From Frigoribacterium sp. CFBP 13712 (GTDB taxonomy: Bacteria > Actinomycetota > Actinomycetes > Actinomycetales > Microbacteriaceae), in NCBI RefSeq assembly GCF_014842255.1, contig NZ_JACYVH010000004.1:34398-98397 (forward strand): a stretch of DNA of 64,000 nt. The letters run 5' to 3'. Below are positions 34,917 through 43,437 of the stretch, piece after piece. Positions within the stretch are counted from its first letter, which is position 1; each line of letters opens with the position of its first letter. The position numbers were made by a program, and so were the translations under genes. A model generated the notes under the pieces. It had not been told where the DNA came from and ran no database searches. It was given only the letters and a program-made list of their open reading frames with translations.

Positions 34917-35564
34917 TTAGTTCTGGTCAACGGCGTCTTGGACAGCTTGCCTCAGCTCGTCCGGAGTCGACAGCTCGATCGGCTCGTCACCCAGGAAGAT
35001 CGTCGGCGTCGCCTCGACCCCGAGCGCCATGCCGGCGTCGAAGTCCTGCTGCACCCGTGCCTCCGTCGACGGATCGCCGACTGCGTGGTCGTACTGGCCC
35101 ATGTCGAGCCCCAGGTCCTCCGCGTAGCTGCGGAACACGTCGGCCTTCGACTCCTGCTGCTCGCCCCACTCAGCCTGGGTATCGAACATCCGCTGGCACA
35201 TCGCCTCGAACTGACCCTGCTCGGCTGCTGCCTCGACGGCGATCGCAGCGTTCATGGAGTTCTCGTGTCCGGGCAGCGGGAAGTACCGGGTGACGAAGGT
35301 CACTTCGCCCGCGTGCGTCTCGCGCAGCTCCTCGACGACGGGGTGCACCGCAGCACAGACCTCGCACTCGAAGTCGAGGAACTCGGTGAACACCACCGAC
35401 CCGTCGGGGGCGGTGTCGAGACGGTGGCTGTTCTCCGCGACGACGGTCACCTCAACCGGGTCGGCCTGCGGTGCGGCCGGTCTGACCAGGACGACGGCCG
35501 CGACCGCCGATGCCGCGGCGAGGGCGCCGATCAAGGCGAGGTTGATCTTCGTGGTGCGCTTCAT
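34917..35564 (-). CDS. DsbA-like thioredoxin-fold protein, membrane-anchored
   Basis: A 215-residue protein with an N-terminal anchor (residues about 8-28) and an extracytoplasmic DsbA-type domain: active site FECEVCAAVHP (CxxC), cis-Pro loop VEATPTIFLG. It should form or shuffle disulfides outside the membrane. Lies 33 bp from the permease. In this operon it may mature Cys-containing metal proteins. Confidence 0.88.
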   Translation of the reverse strand: MKRTTKINLALIGALAAASAVAAVVLVRPAAPQADPVEVTVVAENSHRLDTAPDGSVVFTEFLDFECEVCAAVHPVVEELRETHAGEVTFVTRYFPLPGHENSMNAAIAVEAAAEQGQFEAMCQRMFDTQAEWGEQQESKADVFRSYAEDLGLDMGQYDHAVGDPSTEARVQQDFDAGMALGVEATPTIFLGDEPIELSTPDELRQAVQDAVDQN

Positions 35565-35625
35565 GGTTCTCCTGGCGGTCGCGGCACGGACGTCGTGCCG
35601 TCAGGGGGGGGAGGTGGTGGCTAGG

Positions 35626-36306
35626 TCAGCAGCAGTCGCAGGGCTCGACCTGACGCTCGCCCGTCAGAGCCGACACGGGCGTCTTGCACGCGTCGCCGCG
35701 CCACGCCTCGAGTCCTTCCCGCACGGCGAACACGACGATGACGAGCCCGGCTACCGGATCAGCCCATGTCCACCCGAACGCGAGATTGAGCACGAGGCCG
35801 ACGAGGACGGCCGCCGACAGGTACGAGCAGATGAGCGTCTGCTTTGAGTCCGCCACGGCCGACGCCGAGCCCAGCTCGGTGCCGGTGCGGCGCTCGACCA
35901 GGCTGAGGAACGGCATGATCGCGAGGCTCACCGCGGCGAGAACGATGCCGACCGGGGAGTGGTCGGGCTCACGGAGACCCGTGAGTGACAGCACTGCGTC
36001 GACCGTGACGTAGGCGGCCAGGCCGAAGAACGACACGGCGATGACGCGCAGCGCGACCCGTTCCCGCTTCTCCGGGTCGGGGGCGGCGAACTGCCATGCG
36101 ATCGCGGCTGCCGACAGCACCTCCACGATCGAGTCGAGGCCGAATCCGATCAGGGCGGTCGAGGAGGCGACGGTGCCGGCGGCGATCGCGACGATCGCCT
36201 CGATAACGTTATAGGTGATCGCGACGGCGACGATGATCCGGATGCGACGCTGTAGGAGCAGACGGCGGGCGGGAGCGAGCAGGGCGGGAAGAGTCGTCGT
36301 GCTCAT
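35626..36306 (-). CDS. Cation diffusion facilitator-type efflux protein
   Basis: A 226-residue, six-helix CDF-like transporter. Metal-site residues appear in IGFGLDSIVEVLS (helix 2) and ADSKQT plus WADPVAGLVI (helices 5-6). It lacks the usual cytoplasmic C-terminal domain and instead ends in a Cys-rich tail, VEPCDCC. Overlaps the CmtR-like gene by four bases (ATGA), so it is very likely the metal exporter this sensor controls (Cd, Pb or Zn). Confidence 0.85.
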   Translation of the reverse strand: MSTTTLPALLAPARRLLLQRRIRIIVAVAITYNVIEAIVAIAAGTVASSTALIGFGLDSIVEVLSAAAIAWQFAAPDPEKRERVALRVIAVSFFGLAAYVTVDAVLSLTGLREPDHSPVGIVLAAVSLAIMPFLSLVERRTGTELGSASAVADSKQTLICSYLSAAVLVGLVLNLAFGWTWADPVAGLVIVVFAVREGLEAWRGDACKTPVSALTGERQVEPCDCC

Positions 36307-36656
36307 GCGCCGGTCCCGCAGCAGAGGGGGACGTCGCAGGCGTCGTCGGTGCAGGGCTCCCCGTCGTCGACGGCGAGCACGACGTCGACCAGGGCCGTCA
36401 ACGCCTTCGTGAGGTGAGCATCGGCGATCTCGTAGCGGGTCGATCGCCCCTCGGGCACGGCGACGACGATGCCGCAGCCACGGAGGCAGGAGAGGTGGTT
36501 CGACACGTTGGACCGGGTGAGTTCGAGCTGATCGGCGAGTGCGCCTGGGTAGCCGGGTTCATCGAGCAGGTGCAGCAGGATGCGCGATCGGGTCGGATCG
36601 GCCATGGCGCGCCCGAGGCGGTTCATGACATCGGCCCGCGTCGAAAGGGTCAGCAT
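36303..36656 (-). CDS. cmtR: ArsR/CmtR-type metal-sensing repressor
   Basis: A 117-residue ArsR-family repressor closely patterned on mycobacterial CmtR (Cd/Pb sensor): MLT start, LGRAMADPTRSRILLHLLD, LTRSNVSNHLSCLRGCGIVV with the two Cys metal ligands spaced C-x3-C, and further Cys near the C-terminus (CTDDACDVPLCCG). TATAGT lies seven bases before the ATG, indicating a leaderless mRNA. The start codon lies in a 16-bp palindrome, its probable operator. Confidence 0.9.
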   Translation of the reverse strand: MLTLSTRADVMNRLGRAMADPTRSRILLHLLDEPGYPGALADQLELTRSNVSNHLSCLRGCGIVVAVPEGRSTRYEIADAHLTKALTALVDVVLAVDDGEPCTDDACDVPLCCGTGA

Positions 36657-36668
36657 ATGCTGACTATA
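36649..36668 (-). promoter_or_regulatory. CmtR operator-promoter
   Basis: GTCAGCATATGCTGAC (36649-36664) is a perfect 16-bp palindrome that includes the start codon, abutting the minus-strand -10 TATAGT (36663-36668). Repressor binding here would block transcription start directly. Confidence 0.65.
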
Positions 36669-36707
36669 CAGCCAATACTGACGAGTTGGTCTGGGGCGCC
36701 ACTCAAG

Positions 36708-36992
36708 TCAATTGGGCCTTCGAGCGCCGGACACACTGCTCTTCGGCAGTCGTCCTGCACGAGAATGGCCAGTCATCTGATCCCCCAGGACGGAGACCTC
36801 GAAGGCGAGCTCGAGCCTCATGGGCTTCGTGACGGACTGCGTCCAGGTGACGCGGGCGCCCGCGTCGCCGCCCTCGACGCGAAGGTCCCGCAAGGGCACC
36901 TCCTCCGACTTGCCTGAAGCCCTTCCCCTCACCGTTCCGTCATCGACAGAGAAGACCAGCACGGCTCGCATGGTCCCGATGGGTGTTCGCAT
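36708..36992 (-). CDS. Small conserved protein, probably 5'-truncated
   Basis: A 94-residue frame. The pattern MRTPIGTMRAVLVFSV, VRGRASGKSEEVPLRDLRV, TWTQSVTKPMRL and DQMTGHSRAGRLP looks conserved, a small beta-barrel-like hypothetical. Coding similarity continues upstream (VTGTWDIS) to about 37040 with no start codon, so the natural N-terminus seems lost at a junction with the DJ-1 remnant. The ATG at 36992 lies inside the first strand and has no SD. Function unknown. Confidence 0.5.
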   Translation of the reverse strand: MRTPIGTMRAVLVFSVDDGTVRGRASGKSEEVPLRDLRVEGGDAGARVTWTQSVTKPMRLELAFEVSVLGDQMTGHSRAGRLPKSSVSGARRPN

Positions 36993-37084
36993 CGAGATGT
37001 CCCATGTGCCGGTGACGCGGCCGATGGAAGCGCCACACGGGTCGTCGGAAATCGGCGCGGTCGGGGCCGTCCCAGCGCGAGCGC

Positions 37085-37640
37085 CTCAGGTCCGCGCGCG
37101 GCCCAGACGATGCCACGGCGCTCGTACCCGAACAGCTTTTCGACTGCAAGGGCGATGCGGGGCCCGAACTCCCGCTCCAGCAGGTGAAGAGCGAGGTCGA
37201 GGCCAGACGTCACACCTCCGGCACTGGCCAGGTCGCCGTCGTCCACGACGCGAGCTCTGACCACGGTCGTCCCGGTCGCCTCGAGGACGTTGTTGCCCTG
37301 GGTGTGCGTGACTGCCGCCCTCCCTTCGAGGAGGCCAGCCATGCCGAGCGCGAGGCCACCGACGCAGATGATGGCAACGAGTGTGTCGGGGGCCGCCAGG
37401 GCTCGACGCATGAGGTCGGGCAAAGCAGTCTCGCCGAGGCCGGCGAGGATGACGGGGATGGTCCTGACCATGTCCGGATCCCCGACGGTGGGTCCTGACG
37501 CTCCGGGCAGGATCACCATGCCAAGTGCTTCTGGTCCAGGACGTGGCTGGCCGTGAGCGTCATCCCTCGGGTGCCGCTGACGACGGATCCCGGTTCGTCG
37601 AGGGCGACCAGCCTGGGGAAATGAGCCCTGCCGCTCTCGT
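37085..37640 (-). pseudogene. DJ-1/PfpI-family protein, truncated and frameshifted
   Basis: The 3' part (about 37085-37519) reads ILPGASGPTVGDPDM, AIICVGGLALGMAGLLEGR, GDLASAGGVTSGLDLALHL and FGYERRGIVW, a DJ-1 domain with the Cys elbow. Upstream, in another frame, come FPRLVALDEPGSVVSG and GMTLTASHVLDQ, the preceding part of the same fold, ending at a stop about 37520. The N-terminal third is absent and the C-terminus runs into the small protein. Confidence 0.7.
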
Positions 37641-37666
37641 GACGTGGTCCTGGTGTGTCCCGTCTG

Positions 37667-38437
37667 TCATCGGCCTATCGGCGCCGTCACGAGGTGCGGG
37701 CGCCCGGTCAACGGGTGCTCGATGATCGCCGAACGGCAGCCGAAGACCTCTTCCGTGAGCCTTGAGGTGAGCACCTGAACGGGGTGTCCGGAGGCGCGGA
37801 TGCGCCCTTCGTGCACGACGAACAGATGATCGGCGTGGGCGACGGCGTGGTCAAGGTCGTGCAGCACGACGACCCTGGTCAGGTCGACATCCTCGAGGAG
37901 GGCGAGCAGGTCGTGCTGCGCCCGGACGTCGAGGTGGTTGGTGGGTTCGTCGAGCAGCAGCACAGGCGCGTCCTGGGCCAGGGCCCTTGCGAGGAGCACT
38001 CTCTGACGCTCACCACCGGAGAGCGTCAGATAGCGACGCTCGAGGAGGTGCACGGCACCGCATCTCTCGAGGGACAGCCGCATGATCTCGCGATCCGCCG
38101 CGGACTCCACGGCGAACCATCTCTGGTGCGCATGGCGTCCGGTGGCGATCACGTCTCGGACGAGAAGGCTGTCGTTCGTCGTCTGGTGCTGGGTGACGAC
38201 TGCGCGAAGTCGTGCGGCGTGGCGAGGCGTGATCGTCGAGACGTCGGTGTCACCGATGAGGATGCTCCCCGAATCGGGCTGGAGGGCTCGATACATCGCG
38301 CGGAGGAGGGTCGACTTCCCCGAGCCGTTCGGGCCCACGATCGCGACGAACGAGCCCTCCTCCACCTCGAGACTCAGGTCGTCGATGAACGGGCGTCCGC
38401 CCAGGCTGATGGTGACGTGGTCGAGGGAGACCCTCAT
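37667..38437 (-). CDS. FecE/BtuD-type ABC ATPase (system 1)
   Basis: A 256-residue ATPase of iron-chelate/B12 importers: Walker A GPNGSGKST, Q-loop VTQHQTT, signature LSGGERQR, Walker B VLLLDEPT and switch His VLHDLDH. Starts inside the permease stop (ATGA). With the FecCD permease and lipoprotein it forms importer 1, controlled through the dyad at 40614. Confidence 0.92.
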   Translation of the reverse strand: MRVSLDHVTISLGGRPFIDDLSLEVEEGSFVAIVGPNGSGKSTLLRAMYRALQPDSGSILIGDTDVSTITPRHAARLRAVVTQHQTTNDSLLVRDVIATGRHAHQRWFAVESAADREIMRLSLERCGAVHLLERRYLTLSGGERQRVLLARALAQDAPVLLLDEPTNHLDVRAQHDLLALLEDVDLTRVVVLHDLDHAVAHADHLFVVHEGRIRASGHPVQVLTSRLTEEVFGCRSAIIEHPLTGRPHLVTAPIGR

Positions 38438-39474
38438 GCTCGCTTCCCCTCGGAGTTCATCAGCCAGAGGAAGAAGGGGCCGCCGATGAGGGCGGTGAAC
38501 ACGGTGAGCGGGTATTCGTTCGGGCTGCCGACGGTGCGTGCGACGAGATCGACGAGGATGAGGAACAGAGCCCCCGCTATTGCTGAGACCGGCAGCAGGC
38601 GCCTGTGGTCTGACCCGACGAGCAGCCGCATCGCGTGCGGGATGATGAGGCCGACGAAGCCCACTCCCCCGGCCACGCTCACCGCCACCGCGGTGAGGAC
38701 TGCCGAGACCAGCAGCAGCCCGAGTCGGGTGCGCCGCAGGTCGACGCCGACTGCGGTGGCGTCGTCGTCGCCGAGTGCGAGAGCGTTCAGGCCTCGCGAC
38801 TGAGCGAGCAACCACGCCCCCGCGACGACGAGGACCACCGCGGGCAGGACCAAGGCCGACCACCGTGCCCCGGCGACGCTCCCCATCATCCAGAACAGGA
38901 TGCCTCGCAGCTCACCGGGATCCGCGTGGAGCTGGACGAAGCTCGTGCCGGCCATGGCGACGTAGCCCAGGGCGACCCCCGACAGCACGAGCCTCATGTC
39001 GGTGAACGAGCCAGACCGCTGCGCGAACGCGAAGACCAGTCCGAGCAGCCCGATCGCCCCGACGAAGGCGGCGACGGAGGTCGTGACGCCCAGCAGGGCG
39101 GCCGACCCGAAGGCCATCACCAGAACGGCCCCGAAGGAGGCGCCCGAAGACACCCCGATGATGTACGGGTCCGCCAGGGGGTTGCGGAGCAGCCCCTGGA
39201 GAGCTGCCCCCGCGAGGGCGAAGGATGCCCCGACGATCCCGGCTAGGACGACCCGGGGAGCTCGCAGCTCCCAGATGATCCTCTGGTCGAGGGGATCGAT
39301 CGAGCCCCTGTCCCCGCTGAGGTTGCCGACGACGGTCCGCACGACCGCCTCGGGGCTCACGGAGACGCTGCCGATCGAGACCGCCACGACGGCGACGACG
39401 GTCGTCGCGGCGGCCAGGACGACCATCCACGCGAGCAGCGAGCCCCGTCGCGTCGGCGACGCACGAACTTCCAC
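38434..39474 (-). CDS. FecCD-family permease (system 1)
   Basis: A 346-residue, ten-helix permease. Family marks are RAPRVVLAGIVGASFALAGAALQGLLRNPLADPYIIGVSSGA (about residues 72-112, given here by position), and the C-terminal GFVGLIIPHAMRLLVGSDHR that contacts the ATPase. GTG start at 39474, 13 bp after the lipoprotein stop. It works with the ATPase at 37667. Confidence 0.92.
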   Translation of the reverse strand: MEVRASPTRRGSLLAWMVVLAAATTVVAVVAVSIGSVSVSPEAVVRTVVGNLSGDRGSIDPLDQRIIWELRAPRVVLAGIVGASFALAGAALQGLLRNPLADPYIIGVSSGASFGAVLVMAFGSAALLGVTTSVAAFVGAIGLLGLVFAFAQRSGSFTDMRLVLSGVALGYVAMAGTSFVQLHADPGELRGILFWMMGSVAGARWSALVLPAVVLVVAGAWLLAQSRGLNALALGDDDATAVGVDLRRTRLGLLLVSAVLTAVAVSVAGGVGFVGLIIPHAMRLLVGSDHRRLLPVSAIAGALFLILVDLVARTVGSPNEYPLTVFTALIGGPFFLWLMNSEGKRA

Positions 39475-39487
39475 GAACCCCGGCCGA

Positions 39488-40582
39488 TCAGAAGGCGTCG
39501 GGGTGCGCAGCGCGAGCGATCTTGTCGATCGCGGCGGCGTTCGTCGGCCCGACGTACACCCCGTCCGACACGGTCACGTAGCTGTTGTTCTTGGCTGCGT
39601 CCCACTGCGGGTACTCGGCGAAGAGCGCTGCCGCCTCAGCGTCGAGGTCTTCTCCCCGAGTGAACCCGCCGACGACCAGGATGTCCACATCGGCGGAGGA
39701 GAGCTGCTCTTCGTCGATGGCCGAGGTGAAGGTCAACCCGCTGTCCTTCAGTGCGCCCGAGACCCCTGCGCGGGCGAGGACGTCGTCGAAGATCCCCCCG
39801 AGGAACACGGCGGGCATCCCGTTGGGCGTCATCATCGACATGCCGGGGAACACGATCAGCCCCGTGGGCTCTTCCTTGCCCTCGACGGCTGCCGACACGG
39901 CGTCGATCTGACCGCGCAGGTCATCCACGAGGACCTGCGCCTCGTCCTGCACGTCGAAGACGTTGCCGACCAAGTTGAGGAAATCGAAGGACGACTCCAC
40001 GGTGGCCTCGTCGAACGCGCCGAGTTCTTCCTCTGTCGCGTCCTCCTTGCCCATGGCGCAGTTGGCAGGGTTGACGAGGGTCTCGATGCCCGCCTCGGCG
40101 AGCTCCTCCCGTGACGACTGACCGGAACTCGGGTCGAACCCTCCCGAGGTCGTCGCGATGACGAGGTCCGGCTCGAGCGCGAGGAGCTGCTCGGCGGGGA
40201 TCTCGAAACTGCCGGCCATGTCGACGTCTCCCGTCGGGAGCGCGTCGATCTGCTCGACCAGTCCCGGCATGTCGGACATGCCGTAGTTCTGGGTGTTCGC
40301 GAGGATCGTGTCCTCGAGATCGAGCATCACGAGTGATTCCACCTCGGAGACCGACGCTCCGTTCATCAGGACGACTCGAGAGGGCCGCTCGTCGAACGTC
40401 TGGGTGAGGCCGCAGTTCTCGATGCTGAGGGGATACGACGTCGGCCCGCCGGTGAGCGTCGTCCCGTCGCCGACCGGGCCGGCTGAATCGGCAGGAGACG
40501 GAGTGGCCGAGCACCCCACCAGGGCGGTGAGGGTGACGAGTGATCCAAGGGCCAGCGCGGTACGTGATCTGGCGAAGTGCAT
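39488..40582 (-). CDS. FecB-type metal-chelate-binding lipoprotein (system 1)
   Basis: A 364-residue type III binding protein with lipobox LVGC at about residue 24. The mature protein begins with the phrase YPLSIENCG, also found (YPVTLENCG) in the system 2 protein, then two lobes joined by a helix. Annotated relatives are called siderophore-binding; the actual ligand is unknown. The promoter region carries the metal-regulon dyad at 40614, so iron, copper or a metallophore are all possible. Confidence 0.88.
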   Translation of the reverse strand: MHFARSRTALALGSLVTLTALVGCSATPSPADSAGPVGDGTTLTGGPTSYPLSIENCGLTQTFDERPSRVVLMNGASVSEVESLVMLDLEDTILANTQNYGMSDMPGLVEQIDALPTGDVDMAGSFEIPAEQLLALEPDLVIATTSGGFDPSSGQSSREELAEAGIETLVNPANCAMGKEDATEEELGAFDEATVESSFDFLNLVGNVFDVQDEAQVLVDDLRGQIDAVSAAVEGKEEPTGLIVFPGMSMMTPNGMPAVFLGGIFDDVLARAGVSGALKDSGLTFTSAIDEEQLSSADVDILVVGGFTRGEDLDAEAAALFAEYPQWDAAKNNSYVTVSDGVYVGPTNAAAIDKIARAAHPDAF

Positions 40583-40613
40583 GGGAGGGCCTTTCTTCAG
40601 AGGGAATGATTGA

Positions 40614-40630
40614 CTCTACAAGTTGTAGAA
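40614..40630. promoter_or_regulatory. Metal-regulon dyad 1 (CTCTAC-N5-GTAGAA)
   Basis: CTCTAC-AAGTT-GTAGAA lies 32 bp upstream of the system 1 lipoprotein start. It is one of four close copies of TTCTAC-N5-GTAGAA, all at promoters of the 40-50 kb metal region. Confidence 0.75.
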
Positions 40631-40700
40631 CACAGCGACACGCGGATTCCTCCACGTCGACACACCGTGCGCCGCATGGCGAACGGATGCCCGTGCAGTG

Positions 40701-41546
40701 TCAGCGTGCGGGGGCGCGGAGCTCTTCGACGAGCGGTGCGAGGAAGTCGCGAGAGAGGTCGGTCAGTGCCGGGCCGGCCTTCTCGGGAGTGCCCGTGTCG
40801 ATTGGGGGCTCAGGGGCGTACTCGGCGCCCAGAACGGCGAAGCGTGCCATCTCCTCCCCGCACAGGTACGAGACCAGCGTGATGGCGAGGTCCATGCCAG
40901 CGGTGACTCCTGCCGCTGTCAGCCGGTTGCCGTCCTCCACCACGCGCTCGTTGACCTCGACGGCGCCGTAGCCGGCCAGGAGGTGCCGGACGGACCAGTG
41001 CGACGTCGCACGTCGTCCCTCGAGGAGGCCTGCGGCGGCGAGAGCGATCGAGCCGGAGCAGACGCTGGTGACGTAGGTCGCCTGGTCGCCGAGGCGTCGC
41101 AGGTCGGCCATGGCACGGGCGTCACGGAGGAGGATGCCCGTGTCGCCACCGGGCACGAGGAGGACTTCTGGGGCGACACGCATGTCGTGGAGCGCCAGCG
41201 CGGACACCAGGGCCACACCGCTGCTGCTCAGCACCGCTTCATCCGCGGAGCCCGTCGTGACGAAGTGCACGTCCGCGCCCGTCGCTGCCAGGAAGTGGAA
41301 AGGACCGACGACGTCGAGAAGCTCGAAGCCGGGGTGCAGGACGATCAGGATCGTCTTGCCCGTGGCGAACCGCATCCCGGGCCGCGCGGCGAGGGTGTGG
41401 TGAGCAGCGACGGAGCGGTCGATGGCGTTCTGCTTGGCGGGGTCGTCGCCGACGACGCTGAACAAGGTGCTCCCAGTCTGGTCGTTCCCTGCCGTGCGTC
41501 CAGGCAGCGCCTCGGTCTCCGTGCTGTCGTGGGATTCATCGTTCAT
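40701..41546 (-). CDS. DJ-1/PfpI-family protein with N-terminal extension
   Basis: A 281-residue protein. About 65 N-terminal residues are of no known domain; the DJ-1/PfpI domain follows (KTILIVLHPGFELLDVVGPFHF, LLVPGGDTGILL, Cys elbow SVCSGSIALAAAGLL, HWSVRHLL). No AraC HTH, so it is an enzyme or chaperone type (isocyanide hydratase-like), not a regulator. Last gene of the system 2 operon, 47 bp after the ATPase. Confidence 0.85.
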   Translation of the reverse strand: MNDESHDSTETEALPGRTAGNDQTGSTLFSVVGDDPAKQNAIDRSVAAHHTLAARPGMRFATGKTILIVLHPGFELLDVVGPFHFLAATGADVHFVTTGSADEAVLSSSGVALVSALALHDMRVAPEVLLVPGGDTGILLRDARAMADLRRLGDQATYVTSVCSGSIALAAAGLLEGRRATSHWSVRHLLAGYGAVEVNERVVEDGNRLTAAGVTAGMDLAITLVSYLCGEEMARFAVLGAEYAPEPPIDTGTPEKAGPALTDLSRDFLAPLVEELRAPAR

Positions 41547-41593
41547 GTCTGGTTCTCCTTCTCGTGATGGTCGTGGTGGGTCGAGGTCGGCCG

Positions 41594-42373
41594 TCAGCTG
41601 TCCGCATAGACGAGCTGCAGGCGACCGGTGAGCGGGTTGACGAGCGTGTCGGCGCGAACGCCGAACACGCGCTGCAGCAGCTGCGGAGTGAAAACCTCGC
41701 CCGGCAGCCCCGAGGCGACGACCCGGCCATGTTCGAGCACGACGATCTCGTCGCAGTAAGACGCCGCAAGGTTCAGATCGTGCAGCGTGACCAGGGTCGT
41801 GACGTCGAGCGCCCGGACGAGAGCGAGCAGCTGGAGCTGGTGTCGGATGTCGAGATGGTTGGTGGGCTCGTCGAGAACGAGGAGCCGTGGCTCCTGCGCG
41901 AGCGCCCGGGCGAGCTGCACGCGTTGCCGTTCTCCGCCTGAGAGCGTGCTCATGCCACGGTCGGCGAAGTCCTCGACACCAGCCCTCCTCATCGCCAGCT
42001 CGACGACTCGCCCGTCGTCGGCACGGCCCGATCCGAGCAGGCTGCCGTGCGGCAGGCGTCCGGTCGTGACGCAGTCGACGACGGTGAGTTCGAGGTCGAC
42101 GGCGCTGTCCTGGACGACCGCCGCGGTGAAGCGCGCCGCCTCCTTCGCTGACATCGACCAGACGTCTCGATCGTCGGCGAGCACGGTCCCCTCGGCCGGC
42201 CGCAGCATGCGGTAGATCGTCCGCAGAAGTGTCGACTTGCCGCTACCGTTCGGACCCACCAGGCCGACGACGTTCCCGTGAGCACTCAAGGCCACCTCGT
42301 CGATGATCCGGCGTCCGGCGAGATCGACGCTGACGCCTTCGACGCGGAGCGCTCCGCCTGCCCTGACGCTCAT
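41594..42373 (-). CDS. FecE/BtuD-type ABC ATPase (system 2)
   Basis: A 259-residue ATPase: Walker A GPNGSGKST, signature LSGGERQR, Walker B LLVLDEPT, switch LHDLNLAASYCDEI. Closely parallel to the system 1 ATPase, including the C-terminal NPLTGRLQLV / HPLTGRPHLV, which points to duplication or joint recruitment. Starts within the permease stop (ATGA). Confidence 0.92.
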   Translation of the reverse strand: MSVRAGGALRVEGVSVDLAGRRIIDEVALSAHGNVVGLVGPNGSGKSTLLRTIYRMLRPAEGTVLADDRDVWSMSAKEAARFTAAVVQDSAVDLELTVVDCVTTGRLPHGSLLGSGRADDGRVVELAMRRAGVEDFADRGMSTLSGGERQRVQLARALAQEPRLLVLDEPTNHLDIRHQLQLLALVRALDVTTLVTLHDLNLAASYCDEIVVLEHGRVVASGLPGEVFTPQLLQRVFGVRADTLVNPLTGRLQLVYADS

Positions 42374-43437
42374 CGTCCGCTCCGCCCGGAGCGGCGCAGC
42401 AGCCAGAGGAAGAACGGCGCACCGACGACGGAGGTGAGGAGACCGACCGGCACCTCGGTCGGCGCGAGGAGCAGCCGGGCGCCGATGTCCACCAGCACCA
42501 GGAGGAGCCCTCCGGCGAGAGCGGACGCAGGCAGCACCCAGCGGTGGTCGGAGCCGATCACCATGCGGACCGCGTGCGGCACGACGAGGCCGACGAACCC
42601 GATGGAGCCGCTGACCGCGACGACGACGCCGACGAGCAACGAGGTGATGACGAACAACCCCAGTCGCACCCGGCCCACGTCGACGCCGAGGCTCGCGGCC
42701 GTCTCGTCGCCGGTGAGGAACGCGTTGAGGACGGGGGCGAGGAGCACCAGCACGGCCGTCGACATGACCAGCACGAGGGCCGGTACCCCCAGGTCGCTCC
42801 AGGTCGCCGCGGCGAGGCTGCCGGCGAGCCACGAGAGCACTTGCCCGACACCCTGGTTCGCGCCGCTCGACCGGAGGACGAGGTAGCTCGTGACGGAGCT
42901 CAGCAGGTACGACAGAGCGACGCCCGCGAGCAGCAGCCTGTTCGGCGTGACGCGCCCTCCCTGCTGGGCGAGAACGAAGACGAGGAGGGTCGTGACGAGA
43001 GCTCCGACGAACGCGGCCACCGGTGTGGACACGGCGGCGAGGGCACCGGTCGTGAGGGTGAGCGCGGCCACCGCGGCGACGGAGGCGCCCGACGAGACGC
43101 CGAACACGAACGGGTCTGCCAGGGGGTTCCGCACGACGGCCTGGAGGACGGCACCCGCGACCGCGAGGGCCGCCCCGACGACGAGGCCGAGGAGGGTGCG
43201 AGGCAGACGGAACTCCCACACGATCTGGTCGTCGAGACCGTCGACGCGACCGAGGGCCCACGGTGCCAGGCGCCCGCCGACGACCTCGAGGACTCGACTC
43301 GGCGCGATGCCGACGCTGCCGACGGCCACGGACAGGACGACGGCCACGACGCAGGCGGCCACGAGCACACCGATCATCAGCTGCGGGTGTTGGAGAGCCC
43401 TGATCTGCTGCCGGGAAGCGGTGGCCGCGCCGTTCAT
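42370..43437 (-). CDS. FecCD-family permease (system 2)
   Basis: A 355-residue permease with about ten helices and the family segments RLPRTLLGLVVGAALAVAGA, RNPLADPFVFGVSSGASV and GFVGLVVPHAVRMVIGSDHR. The start overlaps the binding-protein stop by four bases. Works with the ATPase at 41594. Confidence 0.92.
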   Translation of the reverse strand: MNGAATASRQQIRALQHPQLMIGVLVAACVVAVVLSVAVGSVGIAPSRVLEVVGGRLAPWALGRVDGLDDQIVWEFRLPRTLLGLVVGAALAVAGAVLQAVVRNPLADPFVFGVSSGASVAAVAALTLTTGALAAVSTPVAAFVGALVTTLLVFVLAQQGGRVTPNRLLLAGVALSYLLSSVTSYLVLRSSGANQGVGQVLSWLAGSLAAATWSDLGVPALVLVMSTAVLVLLAPVLNAFLTGDETAASLGVDVGRVRLGLFVITSLLVGVVVAVSGSIGFVGLVVPHAVRMVIGSDHRWVLPASALAGGLLLVLVDIGARLLLAPTEVPVGLLTSVVGAPFFLWLLRRSGRSGR

